A DNA stretch of 64,000 nucleotides from NCBI RefSeq assembly GCF_002795245.1, contig NZ_PGVG01000004.1, positions 248,001-312,000 on the forward strand. The letters run 5' to 3'. The notes beneath the pieces were generated by a model. It was not told where the DNA came from, did no database searches, and saw only the letters and a list, made by a program, of their open reading frames with translations. The DNA comes from Bradyrhizobium forestalis (GTDB lineage Bacteria > Pseudomonadota > Alphaproteobacteria > Rhizobiales > Xanthobacteraceae). The translations under genes were made by a program, and so were the position numbers. Below are positions 8,174-15,773 of this stretch, in pieces; position 1 is the first letter of the stretch; each line of letters opens with the position of its first letter.

Positions 8174-9052
8174 TCAGACAAGCCCTTTGCCGGCGTCCGA
8201 GCCCTTGGCCGCCTGCCGCTTGTTGAGCACGTGGATGGTGCCGAGCGCAAGCGTGATCACCGTGAACGAGACCGCCGAGATCACGGTGCCGAGCGCGTAG
8301 ATATCAGGGTTGGTCACGGTGGTGGTGAGGCCCTGCAGATCGAGCGGCAACGTATTGACCGCGCCGATCGCCTGGCTGGAGCGCGCGAGCTCGTCCCAGG
8401 ACAGCGTGAAGCCGAACAGGCCGATGCCGATTACCGACGGCAGGATGATCGGCAGCACGACGTGACGGAAGGTCTGCCACGGCGTTGCGCCGAGATCGCG
8501 CGCGGCTTCCTCGAGCCGCGGATCGAAGCGGTTGAAGATCGCGAACATGATCAAAAGCCCGAACGGTAACGTCCAGGTCAAATGCGCACCGAGCCCCGAT
8601 GTGAGCAGGCCCATCGAGGTTTCAAAGTTCTCGTTCCAATGTGCCTTGATCAGATCGTCGATGATGCGGAATTCCAAGGAGATACCGAGCGAGGTGATGA
8701 TCGAAGGAACGATCAGGCTTGCGATCGCCGAGTAGAACAAAATGCTTTGCGCCTTGAATCTTCTGCGGAAGGCCATGCCGGCGGCGACCGACAGCACGAC
8801 GGTGACGATCATCACGATGATGCCGAGCAGCAGCGAGCGGCGGAAGGCCGCGCCGAGATCGACGATGCCGGTGCCCTGGAACAATTTTGCGATCCAGAAG
8901 GTCGACACGCCGTTCATCGGGAAGGTGAGGCCGCCCTGCGGCCCCTGGAACGACAGCACGTAGATCGCGATCATCGGCCCGTAGAGGAACAGCACATAGG
9001 CCGCGAAGAAGATCGCGAGCACGTAGAAGGAGCGCGGGCGTCCTTCCTTCAT
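8174..9052 (-). CDS. ABC transporter permease, PotC-like
   Basis: A 292-residue inner-membrane permease with six predicted helices. The coupling-loop motif EEAARDLGATPWQTFRHVVLP corresponds to the EAA motif that docks on the ATPase. The N-terminal 25 residues (basic, then FYVLAIFFAAYVLFLYGPM) fit the PotC/YdcV subfamily for polyamine-type solutes. It begins 3 bases after the stop of the upstream permease gene, so the two are translationally linked. Confidence 0.9.
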   Translation of the reverse strand: MKEGRPRSFYVLAIFFAAYVLFLYGPMIAIYVLSFQGPQGGLTFPMNGVSTFWIAKLFQGTGIVDLGAAFRRSLLLGIIVMIVTVVLSVAAGMAFRRRFKAQSILFYSAIASLIVPSIITSLGISLEFRIIDDLIKAHWNENFETSMGLLTSGLGAHLTWTLPFGLLIMFAIFNRFDPRLEEAARDLGATPWQTFRHVVLPIILPSVIGIGLFGFTLSWDELARSSQAIGAVNTLPLDLQGLTTTVTNPDIYALGTVISAVSFTVITLALGTIHVLNKRQAAKGSDAGKGLV

Positions 9053-9055
9053 GCG

Positions 9056-10015
9056 CTAGAGCTCCTTCTTGATGTCGACGATGCGCGACATCATGGTGAT
9101 GATCAGGAAGGTGATCGCGAGCAGGATCACGGCGTTCGCCGCTGCGGCCGGGAACTGCAGCGCGTTGACCCGCGTCTCGATGATCTTGCCGGCGGCGGCA
9201 ATCTGCTGGCCGCCCATCACGCCGATGGTGATGAAGTCGCCCATGACGATGGTGATGACGAAGATCGAGCCGATCACGATGCCGGGCTTGGCCAGCGGGA
9301 TGATGACGTTGACGAGGGTCTGCAAGCCGGTGGCGCCGGCGTCATAGGCGGCCTCGATCAGCGACTTGTCGATGCGCACCATCGAGTTGAAGATCGGCAC
9401 CACCATGAAGAAGGTGAAGAGGTGCACCAGCGCCAGCACCACGGAGAATTCGGAGAACAGCAGCCATTCCAGCGGCTGGTTGATCACCCCGGTCTTCATC
9501 AGGCCGGAGTTCACGAGGCCGTTGCGGCCGAGCAGGGGAATCCAGGCGATCATGCGGATCACGTTGGAGGTCCAGAACGGGATCGTGCAGAGCAGCGACA
9601 AGCCCATCTGCCAGGTCTTGGACTTGACGTGGAAGGCGAGGAAATAGGCAACCCAGAAGCCGATGAAGAGGGTGATCGCCCAGACCATGAAGCACAGCTT
9701 CAGCGTCTTCAGATAGGTCTTGCCGATCGTGCAGAGATCGGGGAGCTGCGCGATGCAGCCCTCGAACGTGTCGGTGTAGCCGCGGCCGGAGAAGGCCGGC
9801 AGCAGCTGGTATTCGTTGTAGTCCCAGAAGGACACGATGACGACGAAGACCAGCGGAATGAGAAAGAAGGCGAGGAACACCAGCATCATCGGCCCGGCCT
9901 GGAGCCAGGAGATGAAAGACGGCGACAGGCGCGCCGCTTTCGCGGCGCGCTTCGTCTCCGATCCCCGGACGAGGTCCGGGGATGCCTGATGCAGGATGTC
10001 CTCCGACGTATCCAT
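9056..10015 (-). CDS. ABC transporter permease, PotB-like
   Basis: A 319-residue permease with about six membrane helices and the EAA coupling motif (LIEAAYDAGATGLQTLVNVIIP). Its ATG overlaps the stop of the binding-protein gene in the sequence TGATG, implying translational coupling. Oddly, residues 11-31 are encoded by two consecutive perfect DNA palindromes, described separately. The first transmembrane helix only starts near residue 40. A longer upstream frame of Arg-rich composition is an artefact of the antisense of the preceding gene. Confidence 0.9.
   Translation of the reverse strand: MDTSEDILHQASPDLVRGSETKRAAKAARLSPSFISWLQAGPMMLVFLAFFLIPLVFVVIVSFWDYNEYQLLPAFSGRGYTDTFEGCIAQLPDLCTIGKTYLKTLKLCFMVWAITLFIGFWVAYFLAFHVKSKTWQMGLSLLCTIPFWTSNVIRMIAWIPLLGRNGLVNSGLMKTGVINQPLEWLLFSEFSVVLALVHLFTFFMVVPIFNSMVRIDKSLIEAAYDAGATGLQTLVNVIIPLAKPGIVIGSIFVITIVMGDFITIGVMGGQQIAAAGKIIETRVNALQFPAAAANAVILLAITFLIITMMSRIVDIKKEL
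9929..9983. repeat. Two tandem perfect palindromes inside the permease coding sequence
   Basis: Palindrome 1: arms 9929-9937 and 9942-9950 (GCGCGCCGC / GCGGCGCGC, 4-base loop). Palindrome 2: arms 9961-9970 and 9974-9983 (ATCCCCGGAC / GTCCGGGGAT, 3-base loop). Both are translated in frame within the N-terminal extension of the permease. The second resembles the GTCCGGGG core of repeat family B. They sit 30-90 bases downstream of the binding-protein stop, where they could protect the upstream mRNA or attenuate the permeases. Confidence 0.75.
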
Positions 10016-11304
10016 CACGCGGCGATGAACTCGTTCCACTTGCGGACCATGTAGTCGTTCTCGTCCATCACCGCGTTCCAGCAGGCGACGCCGCCCATGC
10101 GATCCTCGTAGGAGCCGCCGTCGCGCACCGCGCCGGCCTTCTCCAGCAGCGAGCCGTCGGGCGCCTTGATGTCCTTCTCGGCCGGCTTGCCTTCCATCCA
10201 GTAGGCCCACTCGTAGGGCTCCATGTGCGCCTTCGCGGTGGAGAGCACGGCGGAGTAATAGCCTTGGCGGTTGAGGTAGGCGCCGGCATAGCCGGACAGG
10301 AACCAGTTGACGAATTCATAGGCCCATTCGAGCTTGGCACCCGAGACGCCCTTGGAGACGCAGAAGCCCGATGCCCAGGAGCGGTAGCCTTCCTTCAGCG
10401 GCTGGAAGGTGCAGGGAATGCCCATCGAGCGCACCTTGGTCACCGCCGGCGACCACATCGACTGGATGACGGTCTCGCCCGATGCCATCAGGTTGACGCT
10501 CTCGTTGAAGTCCTTCCAGAAGGCGCGGAACTGGCCGGCCTTCTTGGCCTCGGTCATCACCTTCATGGTGAGATCGATTTCTTCCTTGGTCATGTTGCCC
10601 TTGTCGGCATATTTGTACTTGCCGGTGGCTTCCACGACCATCGCGGCATCCATGATGCCGATCGAGGGGATGTTGAGGATCGAGGCCTTGCCCTTGAACT
10701 CGGGGTTGAGCAGCTCGGCCCAGGTGCTGATCGGACGCTTGATCAGGTCGGGGCGGATGCCGAGCGTGTCGGCGTTGTAGACGGTCGGGATCAGCGTCAC
10801 GAACTCGGTCGCCGATGTCGCGAACTTCTTGGAGTCCTTGCCTTCGAGATAGAGCACCTTCCACGGCGCGGTGCCCTGGCCGCCGATCTTCTTGCCGCCG
10901 GGCGTCATGCCCTTGGTGAAGACCGGCGTGATGTTATCGAATTGCTTGATCTTCTTGGCGTCGAGCGCAAGGATGTTGCCCGACGGCACCAGCTTCTTCA
11001 GCGAGAAATATTCGGTATCCAGTACGTCGAAGGAGTTCGGCTGGGTCATCACGCGCTTGGTGACGTCGTCGGTGGTCGCGGTGATGTATTCGATCTTGAT
11101 GCCGGTATCCTTCAGGCACTGCTTGGAGATGTCGTCGCCCTCGTTCACGGCGGTGCCGAGATAGCGCAGCACCTTTGCATCGGCCGACTTCACGTAGGGA
11201 AAGCCGGTGATCGCGCCGGAGCCGGCGGCAAGGCCCGCGAGACCCGCGGTGCCCTTGAGTAGCGTGCGGCGGCTGACGCCGGTCGTCCTGGTGGTCTCGC
11301 TCAT
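10015..11304 (-). CDS. ABC transporter substrate-binding protein, Tat-exported
   Basis: A 429-residue extracellular solute-binding protein of the PotD/SBP_bac_8 type. The signal peptide carries a twin-arginine motif (SRRTLLKG) followed by a hydrophobic stretch, so export in folded form through Tat is likely. The mature domain shows the family's alternating Rossmann-like lobes. The ATG at 11304 is supported by GAGGAG about 10 bases upstream. It lies between the ATPase and permease genes. Substrate is not evident; polyamines, amino acids or derivatives are possible, and the operon's racemase favours an amino-acid-like ligand. Confidence 0.9.
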   Translation of the reverse strand: MSETTRTTGVSRRTLLKGTAGLAGLAAGSGAITGFPYVKSADAKVLRYLGTAVNEGDDISKQCLKDTGIKIEYITATTDDVTKRVMTQPNSFDVLDTEYFSLKKLVPSGNILALDAKKIKQFDNITPVFTKGMTPGGKKIGGQGTAPWKVLYLEGKDSKKFATSATEFVTLIPTVYNADTLGIRPDLIKRPISTWAELLNPEFKGKASILNIPSIGIMDAAMVVEATGKYKYADKGNMTKEEIDLTMKVMTEAKKAGQFRAFWKDFNESVNLMASGETVIQSMWSPAVTKVRSMGIPCTFQPLKEGYRSWASGFCVSKGVSGAKLEWAYEFVNWFLSGYAGAYLNRQGYYSAVLSTAKAHMEPYEWAYWMEGKPAEKDIKAPDGSLLEKAGAVRDGGSYEDRMGGVACWNAVMDENDYMVRKWNEFIAA

Positions 11305-11346
11305 GTCAGTCACTCCTCTGTTGCGCATTCCAGTGATCGATCGGCG

Positions 11347-12333
11347 CTATTGCAGGCGTTGCGCCTTGGCGGGATCCCAGGTCGCCAGCACGCGATCGCC
11401 CGGACGGAACGGGTGGACGTCGAAGGTGGCTTCGGGAACATGGGAAAACAGGGTGGTGCCGTCGTCGAGCGTGAGTGAGACGGCGATGTAGGAGCCCTGG
11501 TACTCGGTCTGGGTCAGCAGCGCCGGCGCGCCGAACGCGCCGTCGGCGAACGGCACGATGCCGAGCTGATCGGCGCGCACGGCAATGAGGTTGCCGGCGT
11601 CGCTGAGCACGTTGTGGCCACCGATGAAGCGCGCCACGAATTCGGTGCGGGGATAATGGAAGATGTCGCGGGCGGTGCCCTGCTGCTCGATCCTGCCGTG
11701 GTTCATCACCACGATGTGGTCGGCCAGCGCCATCGCTTCTTCCTGGCCGTGGGTGACCTGGATGAAGCTGATGCCGAGCTCGCGCTGCAGCCGCTTCAAT
11801 TCGCCCCGCATCTTCACTCGCAGGAACGGGTCGAGCGCCGACAGCGGCTCGTCGAGCAGGAGGATCTGCGGCTCGGTGATCAGCGCGCGGGCGAGCGCCA
11901 CGCGCTGCTGCTGGCCGCCGGAGAGCTGCGCCGGGAGACGGCCCGCATATTGGCTCATCGCGACCAGCTCGAGCAGTTCGCCGGCGCGCTTGTGCCGCGT
12001 CGGCTTGTCGATGCCGCGCATCTTGAGTGCGAAGGCCACATTGTCGAGCACGGTGAGATGCGGAAACAGCGCGTAGGACTGGAACATCATCGCCGTGCCG
12101 CGCTTGGCGGGCTCGAGGTCGGTGACGTTCTGCGCGCCGAGGATGATGTCGCCCGCGCTGACCGCCTCGTGGCCCGCGACCATGCGCAGGGTCGAGGTCT
12201 TGCCGCATCCGGAGGGGCCGAGCAGGCAGCAATAGGTGCCGGCCGGGATCTTCAGGTTGACGTTGTCGACCGCCAGCGTGGTGTCGTAGCGCTTGGTGAC
12301 GGCGACCAGTTCGAGTGCGGCGGGAGTGGCCAT
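11347..12333 (-). CDS. ABC transporter ATP-binding protein, PotA-like
   Basis: A 328-residue ATPase: Walker A GPSGCGKT (39-46), Q-loop in MMFQSYALFPHL, signature LSGGQQQR, Walker B ILLLDEP, switch histidine in VTHGQEE, and a C-terminal TOBE-type domain (about 250-325) that senses substrate or regulates. It energises the importer encoded downstream. It is first in the five-gene minus-strand operon, and its promoter must lie in the 258 bases shared with the divergent GntR gene. No clear ribosome binding site is seen before the ATG, but the family alignment starts here. Confidence 0.92.
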   Translation of the reverse strand: MATPAALELVAVTKRYDTTLAVDNVNLKIPAGTYCCLLGPSGCGKTSTLRMVAGHEAVSAGDIILGAQNVTDLEPAKRGTAMMFQSYALFPHLTVLDNVAFALKMRGIDKPTRHKRAGELLELVAMSQYAGRLPAQLSGGQQQRVALARALITEPQILLLDEPLSALDPFLRVKMRGELKRLQRELGISFIQVTHGQEEAMALADHIVVMNHGRIEQQGTARDIFHYPRTEFVARFIGGHNVLSDAGNLIAVRADQLGIVPFADGAFGAPALLTQTEYQGSYIAVSLTLDDGTTLFSHVPEATFDVHPFRPGDRVLATWDPAKAQRLQ

Positions 12334-12591
12334 GGCGTGTCCGAGGAGGGGCGATGCGTCCCGCCTCTCTCCGCAAGGTCCGTGCCAACAGCAGTCGGCG
12401 GTGCGAATTTCCAAAACTGTGCAGCGGAGTCAGATCGTTAGGTCAATTCCGGCCCGGTTCGGCTGGCCGCCACCTGCGCAGTCATCTGCACACAAAACAG
12501 GCGCAGATTGTATAAAGTTTCGCCTGTGATTGGATACAGCTCGTCGACTAACATTCGAGGCCGAACGTCTTTCGATCGAGCCCTCACTCCC

Positions 12592-13299
12592 ATGGCCGCC
12601 AAGACCCGCCAAAAATCCGATGCGCCAGACGCGAGCGATCGCGTCAGCCGTATCCGGGAGGGCGTGACCGCAGCGATCCTCGAGCACCGCCTGCTGCCGG
12701 GCACGAAGCTCGGCGAGGATGAGATCGGCGAGATCTACGGCGCGAGCCGCACGCTGGTGCGCACCGCGCTGCAGCAGCTCGCGCATGAGGGCATCGTCAA
12801 TATCGAGAAGAACCGCGGCGCCTTCGTCGCGCGCCCGACGCCCGCCGATGCCCGCGAAGTGTTCGAGGCGCGCCGCCTGATCGAGCCCACCATCGTGGAC
12901 CACGCGATCGACGCGGTCTCACCGGCCTGGCTCGATCGCCTCGGCCGGCATCTTGCTGAGAAGCGCGAAGCGGAATTGCGCGGCGACGCGCGCGCCTCGG
13001 TGCGGCTCTCCGGCGAGTTTCATCGTCTCGTCGCCGAGATGAGCGGCCACAGCATCTATCTCGGCTTCCTGAAGGAGCTGATCGCGCGCTCCTCGCTCAT
13101 CATCCTGCTCTACCGCCGCCACGACACGCCGGCCTGCGGCACCGACCATCACGCGGGAATCGTTGCCGCGATCCGCAAGCGCGACAAAGCACGCGCGGGG
13201 GCCTTGATGCTGTCGCACCTGAACGAGATCGAGGCGGAGCTGTTCCTGAAGGATCCCGCCGCCGACGAGCTGCGGCTCGCGGATGGGCTCGGCGCCTGA
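12592..13299 (+). CDS. GntR family transcriptional regulator, FCD subfamily
   Basis: A 235-residue repressor-type protein: an N-terminal winged helix-turn-helix (about residues 18-80, with EDEIGEIYGASRTLVRTALQQL) and a C-terminal all-helical FCD ligand-binding domain (about 90-220) with metal-ligand-like His residues (EFHRLV, DHHAG). Being divergent from the ABC importer operon, it probably controls that operon in response to the imported compound. The intergenic region contains the AT-rich sequence TTGTATAAAG and a nearby GGATACAGC, a possible but weak operator. The ATG at 12592 is preferred over an upstream frame start because the N-terminal extension is unlike the family. Confidence 0.9.
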   Translation: MAAKTRQKSDAPDASDRVSRIREGVTAAILEHRLLPGTKLGEDEIGEIYGASRTLVRTALQQLAHEGIVNIEKNRGAFVARPTPADAREVFEARRLIEPTIVDHAIDAVSPAWLDRLGRHLAEKREAELRGDARASVRLSGEFHRLVAEMSGHSIYLGFLKELIARSSLIILLYRRHDTPACGTDHHAGIVAAIRKRDKARAGALMLSHLNEIEAELFLKDPAADELRLADGLGA

Positions 13300-13340
13300 C
13301 CGGTACTGCGAGGCGTTGCAGCCGGGCCGGCGGGGCCGCA

Positions 13341-13568
13341 TCAGCGGCTGAACTCGCTTTCGGCGGCAAGCTGGCCGTCAGGCGTGATCTCGTATTCGCC
13401 CTCCTGCTTGGTCATCCATCCTGATCTGACCATCTCTCGTGCAAGCTGTATCGAGCAGATCGGATGACTGCCTCCTGGGTAATACAGCCTGTCATTTCGG
13501 ACGAGCAGGTGCCCATACAATTGAGCCTGACGCAGCGCTCTGCGCATTCCCGGTGATGGAGTTTTCAT
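13341..13568 (-). CDS. Small hypothetical protein, winged-helix-like
   Basis: A 75-residue protein ending close to, and convergent with, the GntR gene. The pattern LAREMVRSGWMTKQEGEYEITPDGQLAAESE resembles the second half of a winged helix (helix, turn, then two strands with ITPDG), as in small DNA-binding or MarR-like fragments. I cannot assign a family. Codon choice and composition look like a real gene, but no strong ribosome binding site is present. Confidence 0.55.
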   Translation of the reverse strand: MKTPSPGMRRALRQAQLYGHLLVRNDRLYYPGGSHPICSIQLAREMVRSGWMTKQEGEYEITPDGQLAAESEFSR

Positions 13569-13651
13569 GCCGTTTCAAGCGCGAGCGCGGTGAAGGTTCC
13601 TAATGAACGGGGTGGCCTTCATTGGCATTTCCGCTCGCCGTCTGCCGGACA

Positions 13652-13676
13652 GGAACCCTGATCCTGCCGCCTCGTT
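13652..13676 (+). promoter_or_regulatory. EcfG-type stress promoter GGAAC-N16-CGTT
   Basis: GGAAC at 13652-13656 and CGTT at 13673-13676 with a 16-base spacer, 22 bases before the ATG at 13699. The geometry relative to the start codon is the same as for the site at 5731. It argues that the oxidoreductase starts at 13699, not at the in-frame ATG at 13603. Confidence 0.72.
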
Positions 13677-13698
13677 TGTTCTTCCGAGGAGAACGGTC

Positions 13699-15246
13699 AT
13701 GAACGTACGGGACGAGCACACCCGATCGCCCTGGATGGATGTCTCGGTCGCCGACGCGCCGGCGCTATCCGGGACCGTGGGCACGGACGTCGTCGTTGTC
13801 GGTTCTGGAATTGCCGGGTTATCGGTCGCCTATGAACTTGCCAGCCACGGACGTTCGGTCGTGGTGCTGGACCGCGGCGGCATCGGCAGCGGTATGACGG
13901 CGCGCACCACCGCACACCTGGCGACGGCGCTCGACGACGGTTACGACGCGTTGGTGAGGGTGCGAGGCCACGACTGTGCCCGCCACTACTATCAGAGCGT
14001 CGCGACCGCGATCGATCGCGCCGAGGCCATCCAGCGTATCGAGCACATCGATTGCGATTTTCAACGCGTGGACGGCTATTGGGTGCTGGCGCCCGAAACG
14101 CCCGCATCCGAACTGGACCAGGAACTGGATTGCTGTCGCAAGCTGATCATTCCCATCGAGAATTGCGTCGAGCCGACCCCGTTCCATGCCAAAGGCCAGA
14201 TGCGTTCGCTGCGGTTTCCGCGCCAGGCACGCGTGCACCCGACCAAATATCTCGCAGGTCTGGCGAGCGCATTGGAGCGCCGGGGAGCGAAGCTCTACGC
14301 CGACACCTGTGTCGAGAGCATCCACGAACACCATGGCGACACGGTCGTGACGACCGCCTCAGGCCACGAGGTCCACGCCGCCGACGTGGTGGTCGCGACG
14401 AACTCGCCCGTCAATGTGCAGGTCGCGATCCACACCAAGCAGGCGCCTTACCGCACCTATGCGCTCGCCGCGAAGATTGCGGCCGGCGCGCTGGAGGATG
14501 CGCTGTATTGGGATACGCTCGATCCCTATCACTATGTCCGACTCCAGCCGTTCTCTGCCGACGAGGATATCGTGATCATCGGCGGCGAAGATCATAAGTC
14601 GGGTGAAGCGAACGACGGCGCACAACGCCTTGATGCGCTCGAACGCTGGGCGCGAGAGCGATTGCCGGACCTGCGCGAGGTCACTCATCGCTGGTCCGGC
14701 CAGGTGCTGGAGCCGATCGATTTTACCGGCTTCATCGGCCGCAGCCCCGACGAGGAGCATGTCTTCATCGTCAGCGGCGATTCAGGACAGGGGATCACGA
14801 ACGGGCTCGTCGCCGGCTTGTTGGTGACGGATTTGATCACGATTGGCGCGAGCCCGTGGGAGGAGGTCTACGCCCCGGCCCGGAAGATTCACAAGAACAT
14901 CGGCGAGCTCATCAACGAGAACATCACGCCGCTGAAGAATTTCGCGGAGTATCTTGCGGCGAGCGAAATCGCGAGCGTCGAACGTCTGCGGCCCGGCGAG
15001 GGCCGCCTCGTCCGCAGCGGCCTGAAGAAGATCGCGGCGTGCCGCGACCGGAACGGGCATTTGCATCTGCATTCGGCAAGCTGCACCCATCTCGGCTGCG
15101 TCGTGCACTGGAATTCACTCGAGCAGTGTTGGGATTGCCCGTGTCACGGCTCGCAGTTCGCCCCTGATGGCACCGCGCTCAATGGCCCCGCAGTGTCACC
15201 GCTGGGCGAGGCCGACAAGCCCGCCAATCTTGAAGCCGCGGAGTGA
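13699..15246 (+). CDS. FAD-dependent oxidoreductase with C-terminal Rieske domain
   Basis: A 515-residue fusion. The N-terminal DAO-type FAD domain starts with the dinucleotide-binding motif VVVVGSGIAG (31-40) and ends near residue 400. The C-terminal Rieske [2Fe-2S] domain has the ligands C-T-H (462-464) and C-P-C-H (480-483). Such fusions are thought to pass electrons between the flavin and an iron-sulfur partner; the substrate is unknown, and a glycine- or proline-oxidase-like amine is possible. GAGGAG at 13686-13691 supports the start, and an EcfG-type promoter precedes it, so a stress role is likely. Confidence 0.9.
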   Translation: MNVRDEHTRSPWMDVSVADAPALSGTVGTDVVVVGSGIAGLSVAYELASHGRSVVVLDRGGIGSGMTARTTAHLATALDDGYDALVRVRGHDCARHYYQSVATAIDRAEAIQRIEHIDCDFQRVDGYWVLAPETPASELDQELDCCRKLIIPIENCVEPTPFHAKGQMRSLRFPRQARVHPTKYLAGLASALERRGAKLYADTCVESIHEHHGDTVVTTASGHEVHAADVVVATNSPVNVQVAIHTKQAPYRTYALAAKIAAGALEDALYWDTLDPYHYVRLQPFSADEDIVIIGGEDHKSGEANDGAQRLDALERWARERLPDLREVTHRWSGQVLEPIDFTGFIGRSPDEEHVFIVSGDSGQGITNGLVAGLLVTDLITIGASPWEEVYAPARKIHKNIGELINENITPLKNFAEYLAASEIASVERLRPGEGRLVRSGLKKIAACRDRNGHLHLHSASCTHLGCVVHWNSLEQCWDCPCHGSQFAPDGTALNGPAVSPLGEADKPANLEAAE

Positions 15247-15773
15247 GCTGTTACCCCTGAAGAAGTTGCGGCCAAGCCCTTATGGTCCCTGCCGCCGCTG
15301 CCGTGGCTCAGAGATGTGCTGTGTCCATGAGAGCACTGAGCACCGTGGTGCGGCCGCTCGAACGATATTTATTTCTGCTCCTGACCGCCGGGAACCGGCT
15401 TTTTGGGGCGCGCATCCGAGGGAATCGATGCATCCGGCGGAGGGCTTGTCACAATCTCGGGCCGGTCATCGGGCAGGTGACTTCTAAGTGTCTCCAGAAC
15501 CAGAAAGAATTTCTCGGCTAGCATGAACCAAGCTCGTTGATGCGTTCATCTCGCTTTCGAGAACTGCGAGATTCCCTCTCGATACGATCACTAACTGTAC
15601 GCGGCGCCAACTTAATTCGTCACGCCGCGCCCAATTGTGACAGTCCTCGTCGATACTTGCGCTTGAGATGTCACATGTGGACGATGATGCGTTGCGACGT
15701 AGCCTGACTATTCCTAGCGCGGCCGACCGGCTATATGCTCGTGATCTGTCATCGAACTGTCATGTTACCCTCA
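15247..15773. other. Gene-poor gap between the Rieske fusion and the CYTH-CHAD gene
   Basis: About 530 bases without a convincing gene. AT content rises toward 15480-15680. No repeat-family copy, tRNA or strong terminator is visible. Short frames on both strands have no family-like sequence. The CYTH-CHAD promoter presumably lies in the right-hand part. Confidence 0.5.

Noticed and set aside
8582..10054. 490-codon plus-strand frame opposite the permease genes
   Set aside because: His/Asp/Arg-rich antisense frame of two clear permease genes, a common shadow in high-GC genomes.
12508..12540. GntR operator (TTGTATAAAG and GGATACAGC)
   Set aside because: Only weak symmetry (four matching bases per arm), so not listed as a site.
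15391..15412. EcfG promoter candidate starting GGAAC at 15391
   Set aside because: No CGTT at 16 or 17 bases downstream and no gene follows at a suitable distance.
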